The notes: generated by a model not told the origin, from the sequence alone. A DNA stretch of 49,342 bases from Deinococcus apachensis DSM 19763 (GCF_000381345.1 NZ_KB906418.1:1-49342); one strand, 5' to 3'; numbered from the stretch's first letter, positions 17,701 to 25,135 are shown. Numbers and translations: made by a program.

Positions 17701-17907
17701 CGTCCCGCGCGGCAGCGCGCGTGTCAGGTCGGCCAGAGACAGGGCCGCGTGCAAGCTCAGGCTGCGGCACGGTGCCTCTCGCAACAGAGCCCGGGCTGCG
17801 TGCGTCTTGCCGATCCCGGCCTCCCCCCACAGGCCCAAGGCCAGCCCCGCCCGCCGCGCCGTCAGGGCACGCAGGCGAAGGGCCAGCTCGGCAGGGTTCT
17901 GGGGCAT
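14773..17907 (-). CDS. Giant AAA/TPR regulator with C-terminal winged-helix-BTAD module
   Basis: A 1044-residue protein. The N-terminal STAND/AAA ATPase has Walker A GEAGIGKT at 28-35 and Walker B FVLHLEDLHEAD near 110-120. A long helical TPR-type region (about 350-800) is rich in AERLARDMG-like repeats. From about residue 829 there is a winged-helix-like block (LEALGALRCGVSG, RGRRRRELLACLLEGRL) followed by a BTAD-like TPR region to the end. This is the reverse of the usual wHTH-BTAD-first order seen in the 3879-7079 protein. It probably works as a signal-sensing transcriptional activator, and it lies upstream of the secreted-protein run on the same strand. The start at ATG 17907 fits the ATPase beginning. 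Confidence 0.8.
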   Translation of the reverse strand: MPQNPAELALRLRALTARRAGLALGLWGEAGIGKTHAARALLREAPCRSLSLHAALSLADLTRALPRGTRLATWAGRMLDRLQAGEELEGAGTLDALGVNLAALAPFVLHLEDLHEADPGGQGRIAALAALVRRTRGVGLLITSRAPPPQEFEALRLRPLDRAHSDALLEAEAGAPLPGEGLAWLFAHAAGNPLFTLEYFRLLARQGHLWNDGRRWHWRAPPGDPMPVMVEALIERGLLDVSGRSPLAEVLGGKALLPVGVDGGLLATMTGLTPEELAEAERELERQAIFSGGEFVHPLYREAALRTLLPERRRRLARRALTVLEDDLPAASRFVEAAELDPASAQDWLLRAAAQRRAAGDGVGAARLLGRSLPYADPDLAARRALEAAHGLKEVDVPEAIRLAERAVQAPEQRSESLWLLSELLAAQGQGSLAEQRLTQLPLAEREGPVFVARVLRLRAQDNGRLLELLDEHPDALAHADPGTACQVGRSLAYCGRATEAEAVARHLLARPGDDPGARVMGLKVLSVVAQVRADFTAMERLEREVLELVRPSGNLRLIDAALFNRAMALGTLGRYPEQTACLEEALGVCQELGDPTASAIAQVAFGTALSEAGEYQRAETLLQEARSFLESLDVTGYLVDCECALSALYQAWQPPHGRVLATRYARAALSHAREFNDPRSLAESLPVAALAESWAGQPASALVLADQAAALAKHLDMSQMSQAAQAARGAALIALSRPQEGLEALRLAERLARDMGDLLATHRVGLELDRLRGDLAAARERLAWFEQWGLGAGADLARRLFPELNPLPRPERQSAEPEPSIQSQPGERGLRLEALGALRCGVSGQLEPVRGRRRRELLACLLEGRLRGRPDVPRMELTDALYPQAGEDQAAAALKELVHQTRAALGARVIQTTAGGYALGDLTTDAEAFLTTGDTALWRGPYLAGEALLSDGLITDTLYGALTLRAQALGADQSTEAARVGRLLCKANPYDLAALALTLRALRAAGNHRSLARFYHSARQELLEVGEHLPEEWGVFLEGHATA

Positions 17908-18452
17908 CGGATGTCGTGGCCTCCAGGGGTCGGTGGCCGGGAGGGGCCGGGGTCAGAGGCGGTGCAGGTGATCGCTCGTGCAGTGCGGAGCGGGGCGAGG
18001 GGCACGCTGGGGCCTTCAGGCTTCAGTGTGCGCTTTTTCCCCGGGTTCAGGTGGGGTGCGCCTCCCCGGAACTCCCCGCGCCCAGTTGCCGCAGCAGCGC
18101 GGTCAGGTCGCACTCGAGATCCATCCGCACCCGAAGATGAGCGTCCGCACACCTCCACTCAGGCGCAGGGGTTCTGGCCAGTTTGTGTGTTGAGTCGAGT
18201 CGTGGGAAGCTCGGCTCGTCACTCCCCCTCGAGCCGACAAGCCTGCTGGCAAGGAGGGTCCTGCAAGATCGTGCGTTAAATTCTGGCCGGCTCGAAACCC
18301 TCAAGGTCAGGCGCAACAGTCTCTTGCCAGAACCGACCGCTCCCAGCGTGGGGGCTGGCGCTCGTCAGGCGCCCCACTCGTGGAACAGGTCCAGCCTATG
18401 TTTTCTAGGCACAGCGCACCTGGCCGAGGGTCGGCTGGGGAGGTGAACAGGT
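17908..18452. other. Intergenic region between divergent genes
   Basis: No convincing gene. It should hold the promoter of the minus-strand regulator and that of the plus-strand gene at 18453. A short minus-strand frame near 18055-18170 (CADAHLRVRMDLECDLTALL) looks mildly protein-like but has no start context. GGCGC/GGCGCC arms near 18357-18373 and a TATGTT hexamer near 18397 could belong to the promoter or leader of 18453. Confidence 0.4.
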
Positions 18453-18944
18453 ATGCCTCCAAAGGGCGAACGTCGTGCCAGCAGCGGGAACGTTCGCGAT
18501 GGTCTTCTCGTAGGGCGGTGGATGAGACAGGCGGGCATCACGCTTCTGGTCGGTTTGGTTAGCCTGGCGGGCGCGCAACCCCAGCGCCTGCCTTCCGTCC
18601 CCCGCCTCCCCGCCACGCAAGCGGCGTCGCCGCTGCGTGTGTGTCTCGTGGGCGACACCACGTTGCTGCTGGACAGGTTGGGGCAGGTGCGGGCGCTGCG
18701 GTACGGCCAGCGTTACCCCGACAACAGCCTCAGTGTGCAGCAGAGTTACGACCGTGTCGGGAAGCTCACCGGAATTCAGGTGCAATGGAGCGGTTTCGCC
18801 GGACTGCTCCTGAACCTCCGCGGCGCGTTTGATGCCCAGGGGCGGCTGATTCGGAAGTCCGGGGACCGCGGCGTGGACAACGAGACGCTGTTGAGGCGGT
18901 ACATCCGCCCCGTGCCGAGCACCGTGAAGTGCAAGTCGCCCTAG
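18453..18944 (+). CDS. Secreted or membrane-anchored orphan protein
   Basis: A 163-residue protein of unknown function. A hydrophobic export segment (MRQAGITLLVGLVSLAGA) begins at residue 24. The annotated ATG 18453 is supported by GGGGAGGTG seven bases upstream and would give a long charged n-region; ATG 18522 is the alternative, directly at the signal peptide but with a weaker site. The mature part contains CLVGDTTLLLDRLGQVRALR and a second Cys near the C-terminus (TVKCKSP), so one disulfide is possible. No known domain is seen. The gene stands alone between the minus-strand regulator and a dead IS6 transposase. Confidence 0.65.
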   Translation: MPPKGERRASSGNVRDGLLVGRWMRQAGITLLVGLVSLAGAQPQRLPSVPRLPATQAASPLRVCLVGDTTLLLDRLGQVRALRYGQRYPDNSLSVQQSYDRVGKLTGIQVQWSGFAGLLLNLRGAFDAQGRLIRKSGDRGVDNETLLRRYIRPVPSTVKCKSP

Positions 18945-19062
18945 GGTCTGTATGCCAAGGGTGCGGCGACTTATCTTTTTCCGCTGTGACGCGAAGAAAT
19001 TGGTGATCAGCAGTGAAAACAGCTGGAGGGTTGTGTCAGGTAAACAGGTAAGGTAGCGGCCA

Positions 19063-19838
19063 GTGACTGGTCGGAAGCCAGACCGCCACCGATTGCCCAT
19101 GAGCATGATCGGGTACGCGATCTGGCTTTCTCACCGCTTCCCACCGAGTGACCGAAATGTTCAGGAACTCCTGCACGAACTCGGGATTCACGTCAGTCAC
19201 GATGAGGGTGCGGGAATGGAGCATCCAATTTGCGCCCCTCTTCACCGAGGAGCTGCGCCACCGGGAACCCCGACGTCCCCTCCCGGTGGCTTGTGGACGA
19301 GAGGCGGGTGAAGGTGGGTGGGGTGCCCCACTGGCTGTGGCGAGTCGTGGACGAGCACGGCGCTGTCCTGGATGTTGTTCTGCAGATCCATCGTGACACC
19401 GAGGCGGCGAAGTCGTTCTTCGTGCGTTGACTGGGGGAATACGCTGTACCAGAGGTCCTTCAGACCGACCAGCTGAAGAGCTCCGGTGCGGCGATTCGGG
19501 AGCTTCCGGTGCTCCATAGAGTGGAGCACCAGAAGGTCGCTTCGACCGCTCGCTGCAACAACCTGGTTGAGCAGTCTCACCGTCCCACACGGCGTCAGCA
19601 ACGAAGTCAGCTCGGATTCGGGCGACCGAAGCGGACTCAAGCATTCCTGAATCTCCCTGCCCGAATGGCCCACCTTGACCAGCACCCCCGCACCACGGTT
19701 CCCGCCTCTCCCAGACCAAGCCACCAGAACCAGGCCTTCCAGACCTGGCAGCAGATAACGGCAGGGGTGGTCTCATTTTCAGGCCACCCCTGGGCTTCGC
19801 CTACCTCCAACCCAGTGAAGGCAACACAACCCAACTGA
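19063..19838 (+). pseudogene. Decayed IS6-family transposase
   Basis: Pieces of one IS6 transposase are spread over frames. 19063-19200 gives MIGYAIWLSHRFPPSDRNV and LGIHVSHD; a second frame gives WSIQFAPLFTEELRHRE; a third gives WLVDERRVKVGGVPHWLWR with HGAVLDVVLQIHRDTEAAK. The third frame meets TGA at 19428-19430 and then resumes in phase (RCNNLVEQSHRPTRRQQRS, TVPASPRPSHQNQAFQTW). So at least two frameshifts and one nonsense codon disable it. The DDE residues fall near VDERRV and the EQSHRP segment. No flanking IS6 inverted repeats were identified with confidence. Confidence 0.85.
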
Positions 19839-19845
19839 CCCACTA

Positions 19846-21129
19846 GTGCTTTGTCCCAGTGATGACCGCGATTTCCGCGCTCAGCGGCGCTTCAGGGCGC
19901 GTGGAACGTGGGGTAGAGCCGTCGCAACTTGATGCGAGCGTCCTCCGTCCGAAAGTGCCACACCACCCTCGACCGCTGCCGATTCCGCGAGTCCTGCCAC
20001 GCTGTGACTTGCCGCTCCAGATCGTCCCTGCTGCCGATTCGCCGAATCAAGCATTGAGTTGCCAGCGCAGCCAGTTCGATTTCCGCGATGTTGAGCCACG
20101 AGGCGTGCTCGGGCGTGTCATGCCACTCCACCCGCCGCGCGACGCGGCGGGCGACTTCCGGCTCGAACGTCTCATACAACGCGTTCACGCTGTGTGTGCT
20201 CAAGTTGTCCGTCACCAGCACAACCTTTTCGGCGTGCCGGTACTCCACTTCAACCAAGCGACGCAACTCCTTGGCAAAGTCTACGTTCGCTCGTTGGTCG
20301 GTCACACGCACGCTGCGCTTTCCCGCCAAAGGTTCGACGGCGAGGAAGATATTGGCCGTCCCGTTGCGGGTGTACTCGTAGTCTTCGCGCGCCGCTTGCC
20401 CAGGTGCGACTGGCATACCTTTCCTCGGGGTGCCGTGCAGTTCCTTGCTGGCCTCGTCAAGGCACACCACCGGAAAGCGCGGATCGTAGGGCCGCGCGTA
20501 GACGTTCAGGACGTCTTCCATCTTCGCCACGAACTTTGCGCTGGGCTTGGCGACACACCATGACTTCACCCGCCACGGCTTGATTTGGTTGTGCTTGAGG
20601 GCGCGCTGTACGGTCATCCGACCGACTGAATCGAGGTGGCCGAGTTCGACAAGTTGGTCGGCGAGCAAGCGAATCGTCCACCGCTTGCGGCCTTCAGGTG
20701 GTTCGCTGCATGCGAGAACGACCAGTTGCGCCTCTGTGACTCCATCGATTTTGGGCGGAGCGCCCGTACGGGGGCGCTCGTACAAAGCGCTGTGGAGCCC
20801 CTCCTGGGCGTAGCGCCGGACAACGGTGCCCACTCGGTTGGTCGTGCACCTAAGCCCTTGGGCAATCGACTTGTGGGTGCGCCGCTCGCCCTGCGAGCGG
20901 TCGGCCAGCAGCAGGATTTGTGCCCGGGTGATCGTCCTGGCCTTTGCACTGCCCTTGGTGGTGAGGTTGGTTAGTTCGAGGTGGTCTTGTGGGCTCAGAG
21001 AGATGTGAACGTGACTGGACATGGCCCGCGAGCCTAGCCAGTACGAGTACACCCCTTTGGGCTGACCGTTCCCTTGCTCCTGAAGCGCCGCTGAGCGCGG
21101 AAATCGCGGTCTTCACTGGGACAAAGCAC
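19846..21129 (-). mobile_element. IS630-family insertion sequence, intact
   Basis: The element starts GTGCTTTGTCCCAGTGA and ends with its complement. The terminal inverted repeats are 51 bp (19846-19896 and 21079-21129) with one mismatch at position 18. It is flanked by TA on both sides (19844-19845 and 21130-21131), the expected IS630 target duplication. A single transposase fills the minus strand. Element length is 1284 bp. The near-perfect repeats and uninterrupted gene indicate a recent insertion. Confidence 0.95.
19892..21022 (-). CDS. IS630-family transposase
   Basis: A 376-residue (from ATG 21022; a 386-residue form starts at 21052) DDE transposase. The N-terminal helix-turn-helix region (about residues 30-75) includes RAQILLLADRSQGE and HKSIAQGLRCTTNRVGTVVR. 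The catalytic core has acidic residues at Asp189 (VVCLDEASKEL), Asp272 (VLVTDNLSTHS) and Glu314 (WLNIAEIELAAL), the IS630/Tc1 layout. No clear ribosome site precedes either start. It fills the IS630 element and overlaps the left terminal repeat at its stop end. Confidence 0.92.
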   Translation of the reverse strand: MSSHVHISLSPQDHLELTNLTTKGSAKARTITRAQILLLADRSQGERRTHKSIAQGLRCTTNRVGTVVRRYAQEGLHSALYERPRTGAPPKIDGVTEAQLVVLACSEPPEGRKRWTIRLLADQLVELGHLDSVGRMTVQRALKHNQIKPWRVKSWCVAKPSAKFVAKMEDVLNVYARPYDPRFPVVCLDEASKELHGTPRKGMPVAPGQAAREDYEYTRNGTANIFLAVEPLAGKRSVRVTDQRANVDFAKELRRLVEVEYRHAEKVVLVTDNLSTHSVNALYETFEPEVARRVARRVEWHDTPEHASWLNIAEIELAALATQCLIRRIGSRDDLERQVTAWQDSRNRQRSRVVWHFRTEDARIKLRRLYPTFHAP

Positions 21130-21261
21130 TAGTGCCCAGGCGCTCCACCGGCTGGTGTCGCGCCTCCCCAGCGGGCGGAAGACCAGGGGAAGCCTGCGCC
21201 TTCCCTCGACCGCCCCGGCCAGCACGTCCAACCGACGCGGAGGACCGCTATCCTGCACGGT

Positions 21262-22488
21262 GTGACCCGAGCCGTTCCCGGAGACCCGGCGTCCGGCCGC
21301 TGGACAGCGCTCACCTGGCTGGCGGCGGCGGTCGTGCTGGCGATGGCGCCCTGGTTCTCGGCCGCGGCGGTGCTGCCGCAACTGCGCGCCGCCTGGCTGT
21401 TGAGCGAGGGGGCCGCCGCCTGGCTCACCCTCGCCGTGCAACTGGGTTTCGTGGTGGGCGCGGTACTCAGCGCGGCCCTGAACCTCGCCGACCGAGTCCC
21501 CCCCCGGCGACTGATTCTCTTGGGCTCGCTGCTCGCTGCCGGAGCGAACCTGGGGCTGCTCGTGGCCGGGGGGCCAGGGGTGGCCGCGCTCCTGCGGGCC
21601 CTGACCGGCGCGGCGCTGGCCCTGGTGTACCCGCCCGCCCTCAAGGCCATGTCGGCGTGGTTCCGCACCGGGCGCGGCGTGGCCCTCGGGGTGATGGTGG
21701 GGGCACTGACGCTCGGCTCCGCGCTGCCGCATCTCGTCAATGGGCTGGGCGGGGCGAACTGGCGGGTGGTGATCGTGATCACCAGTGGGCTCGCGGCGTT
21801 CGGTGGACTGATCGCCTCGCGGGTGGGAGAGGGTCCGTACCGCTTCCCGGCCGCCGCCTTACGGCCCGGGCAGGCCTGGCGGGTTCTGACGGATCCGGGC
21901 GTGGGCCTCGCCACCCTGGGCTACCTGGGACACATGTGGGAGCTGTACGCGATGTGGGCCTGGTTCGCCACCTTCTTCGGCGGGGTGCTCTCGGCCAGGG
22001 GCCAGCCCGACCCGGGGCGTGGAGCGGCCTTCGCGACCTTCGCCGTGGTCGGGGTGGGGGCGTTGGGCTGTTACGTGGGGGGGGTGCTGGGGGACCGCTG
22101 GGGGCGGACCCGGCTCACGGCGCTTGCCATGGGACTCTCGGGGGGCTGCGCGCTGGCGCTCGCCGTGCTGGCTGGCGCCGCGCCCCCCGTGGTGCTGGGG
22201 CTCAGCCTGCTGTGGGGCTTCTGGATCATCGCGGACTCGGCGCAGTTCTCCACCATCGTGAGTGAAATTGCCGACCCCGCTTATGTGGGCACGGCGCTGA
22301 CCGCGCAGCTGGCCCTGGGTTTCACCCTGACGGCGGGCAGCATCGCGTTGGTGCCGGTGCTCGTGCGGGCCGGGGGATGGCCGCTGGCGTTCACGGTGCT
22401 GGCGGTGGGCCCGCTGCTGGGGGTGCTGGCGATGCGGCGTCTGGCCGGGACGCTGGAAGCCGCCCGGCTCGCGGACGGGCGGGGCTGA
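21262..22488 (+). CDS. Major facilitator superfamily transporter
   Basis: A 408-residue inner-membrane carrier with about 12 hydrophobic helices (for example WLAAAVVLAMAPWFSAAAV, LALGFTLTAGSIALVPVLV). The loop between helices 2 and 3 carries NLADRVPPRRL, a degenerate form of the MFS A-motif, and the second half has GGVLGDRWGRTRL, a good copy. The substrate is unknown. The start is a GTG with no Shine-Dalgarno; TATCCT at 21249-21254 lies 7 bases before it, suggesting leaderless transcription. The 3' end and downstream DNA are duplicated in diverged form at 35028-35310. Confidence 0.88.
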   Translation: MTRAVPGDPASGRWTALTWLAAAVVLAMAPWFSAAAVLPQLRAAWLLSEGAAAWLTLAVQLGFVVGAVLSAALNLADRVPPRRLILLGSLLAAGANLGLLVAGGPGVAALLRALTGAALALVYPPALKAMSAWFRTGRGVALGVMVGALTLGSALPHLVNGLGGANWRVVIVITSGLAAFGGLIASRVGEGPYRFPAAALRPGQAWRVLTDPGVGLATLGYLGHMWELYAMWAWFATFFGGVLSARGQPDPGRGAAFATFAVVGVGALGCYVGGVLGDRWGRTRLTALAMGLSGGCALALAVLAGAAPPVVLGLSLLWGFWIIADSAQFSTIVSEIADPAYVGTALTAQLALGFTLTAGSIALVPVLVRAGGWPLAFTVLAVGPLLGVLAMRRLAGTLEAARLADGRG

Positions 22489-22972
22489 GCGCTGGATGAC
22501 AGGGCAGGCGCGTGACGTACCCGCGGGCCATGCGCCCACCGGCCGGGCCCAAGTGGTTGTCAGGCCACAGGTCGTTGCAGCACTTCAAGCAACACAGATG
22601 GGCGGGCCGGAACCGGGTGGCGCCAAGGGTGCGGCGGTAGCCCTATTCGCGGAGAGAATCGTGACGGTGGGCGTGGGGTGACCTGCCAACGGATGAATCG
22701 GTTCGAGACCATCGAAGCCCTGCTGACCAATTGAACCGCGCAAGCCTCTCCCTTCAGGGATGTTGCGACCTGAAAGGGACGGAGAGGAATACCAGTAATG
22801 GACTCTGTAGTACCTAGATGCCCCTCCCCAGGCGTGCGAAGGAGTCATCCGACGTGCGGGGCCTTGGGAAAGGTGTTCCGACGGCAGGCAGCCTCAGGTT
22901 GACCCCACACAGCGTCGTCCGGCGCCAGGTTACCTATGTGTGCTTTCTCACTCCAGCGGCGTACCCTGAAAC
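22489..22972. other. Intergenic region downstream of the MFS gene
   Basis: No gene recognised. The first ~190 bp resemble 35115-35310 (shared blocks include the GAGAATCGTGACGGT run near 22653). A short palindromic block CCCTTCAGGGATGTTGCGAC at 22751-22770 superficially resembles a CRISPR repeat half but is single. The last 20 bp carry the -10-like TACCCT for the next gene. Confidence 0.5.
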
Positions 22973-23170
22973 ATGTTGACCATCCTGCTCAGCCTTCTGG
23001 GTGGAGGTGTACTGATCGCCCTCGGATTCCTGCTGCACCTCGCCTGGTTCTGGGTGACTGGACAGGATCACCGCACAGCGCGGGAACGGGCCTGGGAGCA
23101 ACGCGAAAAGCGCCACCCCGAGCGGCGGCATCGGGCGCGTCCGGAAACTCGGCATCAGTCACCCCGGTAG
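22973..23170 (+). CDS. Small membrane protein (65 aa)
   Basis: One N-terminal transmembrane helix (ILLSLLGGGVLIALGFLLHL, about residues 4-26) is followed by a strongly charged Arg/Glu/His tail (TARERAWEQREKRHPERR). The protein is likely anchored with the tail in the cytoplasm. There is no Shine-Dalgarno site; TACCCT at 22962-22967, five bases before the ATG, fits a leaderless start. It is an orphan with no family recognised. Codon bias is GC-rich at third positions, supporting a real gene. Confidence 0.55.
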   Translation: MLTILLSLLGGGVLIALGFLLHLAWFWVTGQDHRTARERAWEQREKRHPERRHRARPETRHQSPR

Positions 23171-23184
23171 CCGGGCTCCACGCC

Positions 23185-23313
23185 TTATGCGGCGGTGTTG
23201 CGCCCGTCGCCCCGGTCAAGCAGATGCAGGCGTAAGCCTGTTGTGCCCACAACCAAGGCCAGCGCGATCCCGATGACGGACTCGATGAGCAGCAGGTTGA
23301 GTAGGAGCGGCAT
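23185..23313 (-). CDS. Very small membrane protein (42 aa)
   Basis: A minus-strand frame of 42 residues starts MPLLLNLLLIESVIGIALAL and continues through VVGTTGLRLHLLDRGDG: one long hydrophobic helix and a short polar tail. It converges tail-to-tail with the 65-residue membrane protein at 22973-23170 with 14 bp between stops. The ribosome site is weak (GGGAC). The coding call rests on the hydrophobic pattern and position; chance is possible. Confidence 0.35.
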   Translation of the reverse strand: MPLLLNLLLIESVIGIALALVVGTTGLRLHLLDRGDGRNTAA

Positions 23314-23644
23314 GTCCCAGCATGCGGGAGTGCTCGCAAAAGAAACGCAAAAGCTCTGACCTCAGACGAAATCGCCTAGCCCGCAATCTGCCCCCGCCCC
23401 GCACGGGGGCTTTGTGCGGGGGAAGCAGCCTCCTGCGTCCCACACTCGTCCTTCCCCCGCTCACAGCTCGTACTGCGCGGTCACCGTCTTCCTTGACAAC
23501 CTGTTCGTCGTGGCGTACGTGGCCGTGCCGCAGGTGGCGTGGGTTATTAACTCCCAGAGGGTAGACGAGGGGAAACACGATGAGTGCCACGCCGACGGCG
23601 AAGCACAGCAGGAGGGAGGGCCATAGCAACTTCCCTTGGCCCAT
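23216..23644 (-). CDS. Putative small membrane protein with doubtful C-terminus
   Basis: From ATG 23644 (AAGGG seven bases upstream) the frame encodes MGQGKLLWPSLLLCFAVGVA and LIVFPLVYPLGVNN, a convincing single transmembrane segment. After about residue 35 it becomes Arg/His-rich and unlike protein, and its end overlaps the 42-residue gene at 23185-23313. The real product is probably shorter or the gene is frameshifted near 23540. Confidence 0.3.
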   Translation of the reverse strand: MGQGKLLWPSLLLCFAVGVALIVFPLVYPLGVNNPRHLRHGHVRHDEQVVKEDGDRAVRAVSGGRTSVGRRRLLPPHKAPVRGGGRLRARRFRLRSELLRFFCEHSRMLGHAAPTQPAAHRVRHRDRAGLGCGHNRLTPASA

Positions 23645-23839
23645 TGTGCTGCCCTTACGTGTACTTCCGAAAGCCAGCATTAGCCGCTACCCAGCCTCCC
23701 AGCACAGCTTTTCCCCGAGAGATTAGACCCGTGTTATCAGGCAGCCCCCTCTTCCCATACACGCAGCATCGGCCGATGTTGGGCTGGTACCTCCGGCGGG
23801 GGTCTAGAAGGACGTCGGAGAGGGGAGCCACCTCTGCGC

Positions 23840-23959
23840 ATGAAAAAGTCGATCCCGCGCTTCTTCTGGCATGTCCAGCGACATGACGCCTTCTGGATGA
23901 CCCCCATGGCCCTCGGAATCCTTCTTGTCACCCTGATGCTCGTGCGGTTGATGCACTGA
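23840..23959 (+). CDS. Very small membrane protein (39 aa)
   Basis: The frame encodes MKKSIPRFFWHVQRHDAFWM, then TPMALGILLVTLMLVRLMH and stop. A basic, aromatic N-terminus precedes one transmembrane helix, a layout like the small DUF5989-type membrane proteins, though I cannot confirm membership. A GGAGAGGGGAG run lies upstream but about 13 bases away. It ends 6 bp from the convergent 40-residue membrane protein at 23966-24088. Confidence 0.45.
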   Translation: MKKSIPRFFWHVQRHDAFWMTPMALGILLVTLMLVRLMH

Positions 23960-23965
23960 CGCCCG

Positions 23966-24088
23966 TTACTGCCCCAGCCACTGCCAGAGGATAAGTCCCC
24001 ACAGCACCAGCAGGACGAGCAGCGCGATCCGCAGGAAGACGCTGACCCACCCGAGCGCGAACCGCTGACGCTTCTTCCGTCTCGGCAC
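23966..24088 (-). CDS. Very small membrane protein (40 aa)
   Basis: A GTG-started frame encodes MPRRKKRQRFALGWVSVFLR, then IALLVLLVLWGLILWQWLGQ and stop: a basic head and one strong transmembrane helix. TAGGTT lies nine bases before the GTG and no Shine-Dalgarno is seen, so a leaderless start is plausible. It is convergent with 23840-23959. No family is recognised. Confidence 0.45.
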   Translation of the reverse strand: MPRRKKRQRFALGWVSVFLRIALLVLLVLWGLILWQWLGQ

Positions 24089-24168
24089 AGGCCGCAAAAC
24101 CTAGCACACCCCACCCGCCCAGCCTCCCGGCTCTGGGCGGGCTTCTTGCGCCGGGAGAAAGGAGACTC

Positions 24169-24522
24169 ATGCTCCAACCTCTCTGGGCCGCCCTCACGCT
24201 GGCCCTGCTCGGTGTCCTGCCCGTTGCTGCGATCGCGCAAGTGACGGGCCCCGCCCACTGCCGTATCGAGGTCATCGTCGACAACGTCCTCCCCTCCGCC
24301 TATCCTCCCGTCATCCGCGTCGCCCCCGGCTGCCCGCCCGGCGGATATGCCCGGGTCCGCAAGTCGAGCACCCTCAATCTCCGGCGCAACGGCGCCCCCT
24401 ACCAGCCCGTCCGCTCCACGGTCGGCGCCTGGAATGTCACCGCCAGCAGCTCCACCATTCCCCCCGGCGAGCTGTGGACGCCCGCCACCTGGCGCTGGGA
24501 GTGGTGGGACGGCACTCACTAG
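24169..24522 (+). CDS. Secreted orphan protein (117 aa)
   Basis: Starts with a signal peptide (MLQPLWAALTLALLGVLPVA, cleavage after AIAQ). The mature part has two cysteines (AHCRIEVIVD and APGCPPGGYARVRK), suggesting a disulfide, and ends WRWEWWDGTH. It may be an Ig-like beta protein (TWRWEWWDG resembles a terminal strand). GAAAGGAGA six bases before the ATG is a strong ribosome site. The function is unknown. Confidence 0.7.
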   Translation: MLQPLWAALTLALLGVLPVAAIAQVTGPAHCRIEVIVDNVLPSAYPPVIRVAPGCPPGGYARVRKSSTLNLRRNGAPYQPVRSTVGAWNVTASSSTIPPGELWTPATWRWEWWDGTH

Positions 24523-25062
24523 CACCCCGCGGAGGTCCGGCGATGCTCCCCACCCATCCCGGCATCCGCGTGGTCCTGATCGCCGTCCATGCTGGCCGGG
24601 CCCTGACCGGCTACCACCGGCCCAATGCCCCCTTGCTGACCGAGTCCTACTGCGCCTTCGCCGACTGACTCCGCCTCTGTCAGGGTGCGGAACGCCCTAA
24701 TACCGTGCAAGGTTCGCACATGGTTCTGCACGCTGCGCTCATGGGAGCCGCTGAGAATCGCCAGTTGCTTCGTGGATTTGCCCTCCGCGAGCCGGGCACG
24801 CACCCAGGCCTCGCTCCAGTAGAGCGGCAGCCTTTGCTCGCGCAGTTCGTGCTCCTCCCAGACGTGGCCCGGGCTGGCGCCTCCCGATCGATGCTGTTCA
24901 GCTCGTACTTGGTGTAACGCTGTAGCCGGATGTCCCCCGCAAGGGTCAGGGCGGCGTGGCGGAGAAAGGCGGACGCTCCATCCCTGTCTGCTGCGCGACG
25001 GCGCTCACCAAGGCCAACTCACTCTGGCTGAGGAGCACCCGGACTTCCTGTTCATGGCCCAT
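24519..25062 (-). pseudogene. Frameshifted HTH regulator
   Basis: Three minus-strand frames join into one protein. MGHEQEVRVLLSQSELALVS from ATG 25062 resembles a ribbon-helix-helix start. A second frame from about 24965 gives RHAALTLAGDIRLQRYTKYE, and a third from about 24860 gives WEEHELREQRLPLYWSEAW and LAEGKSTKQLAILSGSHER, a LuxR-like helix-turn-helix. Two frameshifts separate them. The natural end is unclear; the third frame runs open to 24519. The N-terminal RHH and C-terminal HTH may be one ancestral gene or two. Confidence 0.5.
24543..24668 (+). CDS. Tiny ORF (41 aa) with good ribosome site
   Basis: GGAGGT lies seven bases before ATG 24543, 20 bp after the previous stop, suggesting translation as part of the same transcript. 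The product begins MLPTHPGIRVVLIAVHAGRA and ends SYCAFAD. It has one weakly hydrophobic stretch and no family that I recognise. It overlaps, on the opposite strand, the tail of the broken regulator at 24519-25062. Confidence 0.4.
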   Translation: MLPTHPGIRVVLIAVHAGRALTGYHRPNAPLLTESYCAFAD

Positions 25063-25135
25063 GCAGGGATGCTGGCATGCGGGGCGCCCTTGTTCCGCTG
25101 CATTTTCGTCTGGGGCACCGCGCTCCCCTCGCCGC

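Noticed and set aside
22725..22770. Single CRISPR-repeat-like block (CCCTTCAGGGATGTTGCGAC)
   Set aside because: Only one copy, no spacer periodicity and no cas gene nearby; not an array.
23737..24525. 262-codon minus-strand frame
   Set aside because: Gly/Asp/Ala-rich; antisense to a secreted protein with signal peptide and strong ribosome site, and to a small membrane gene.
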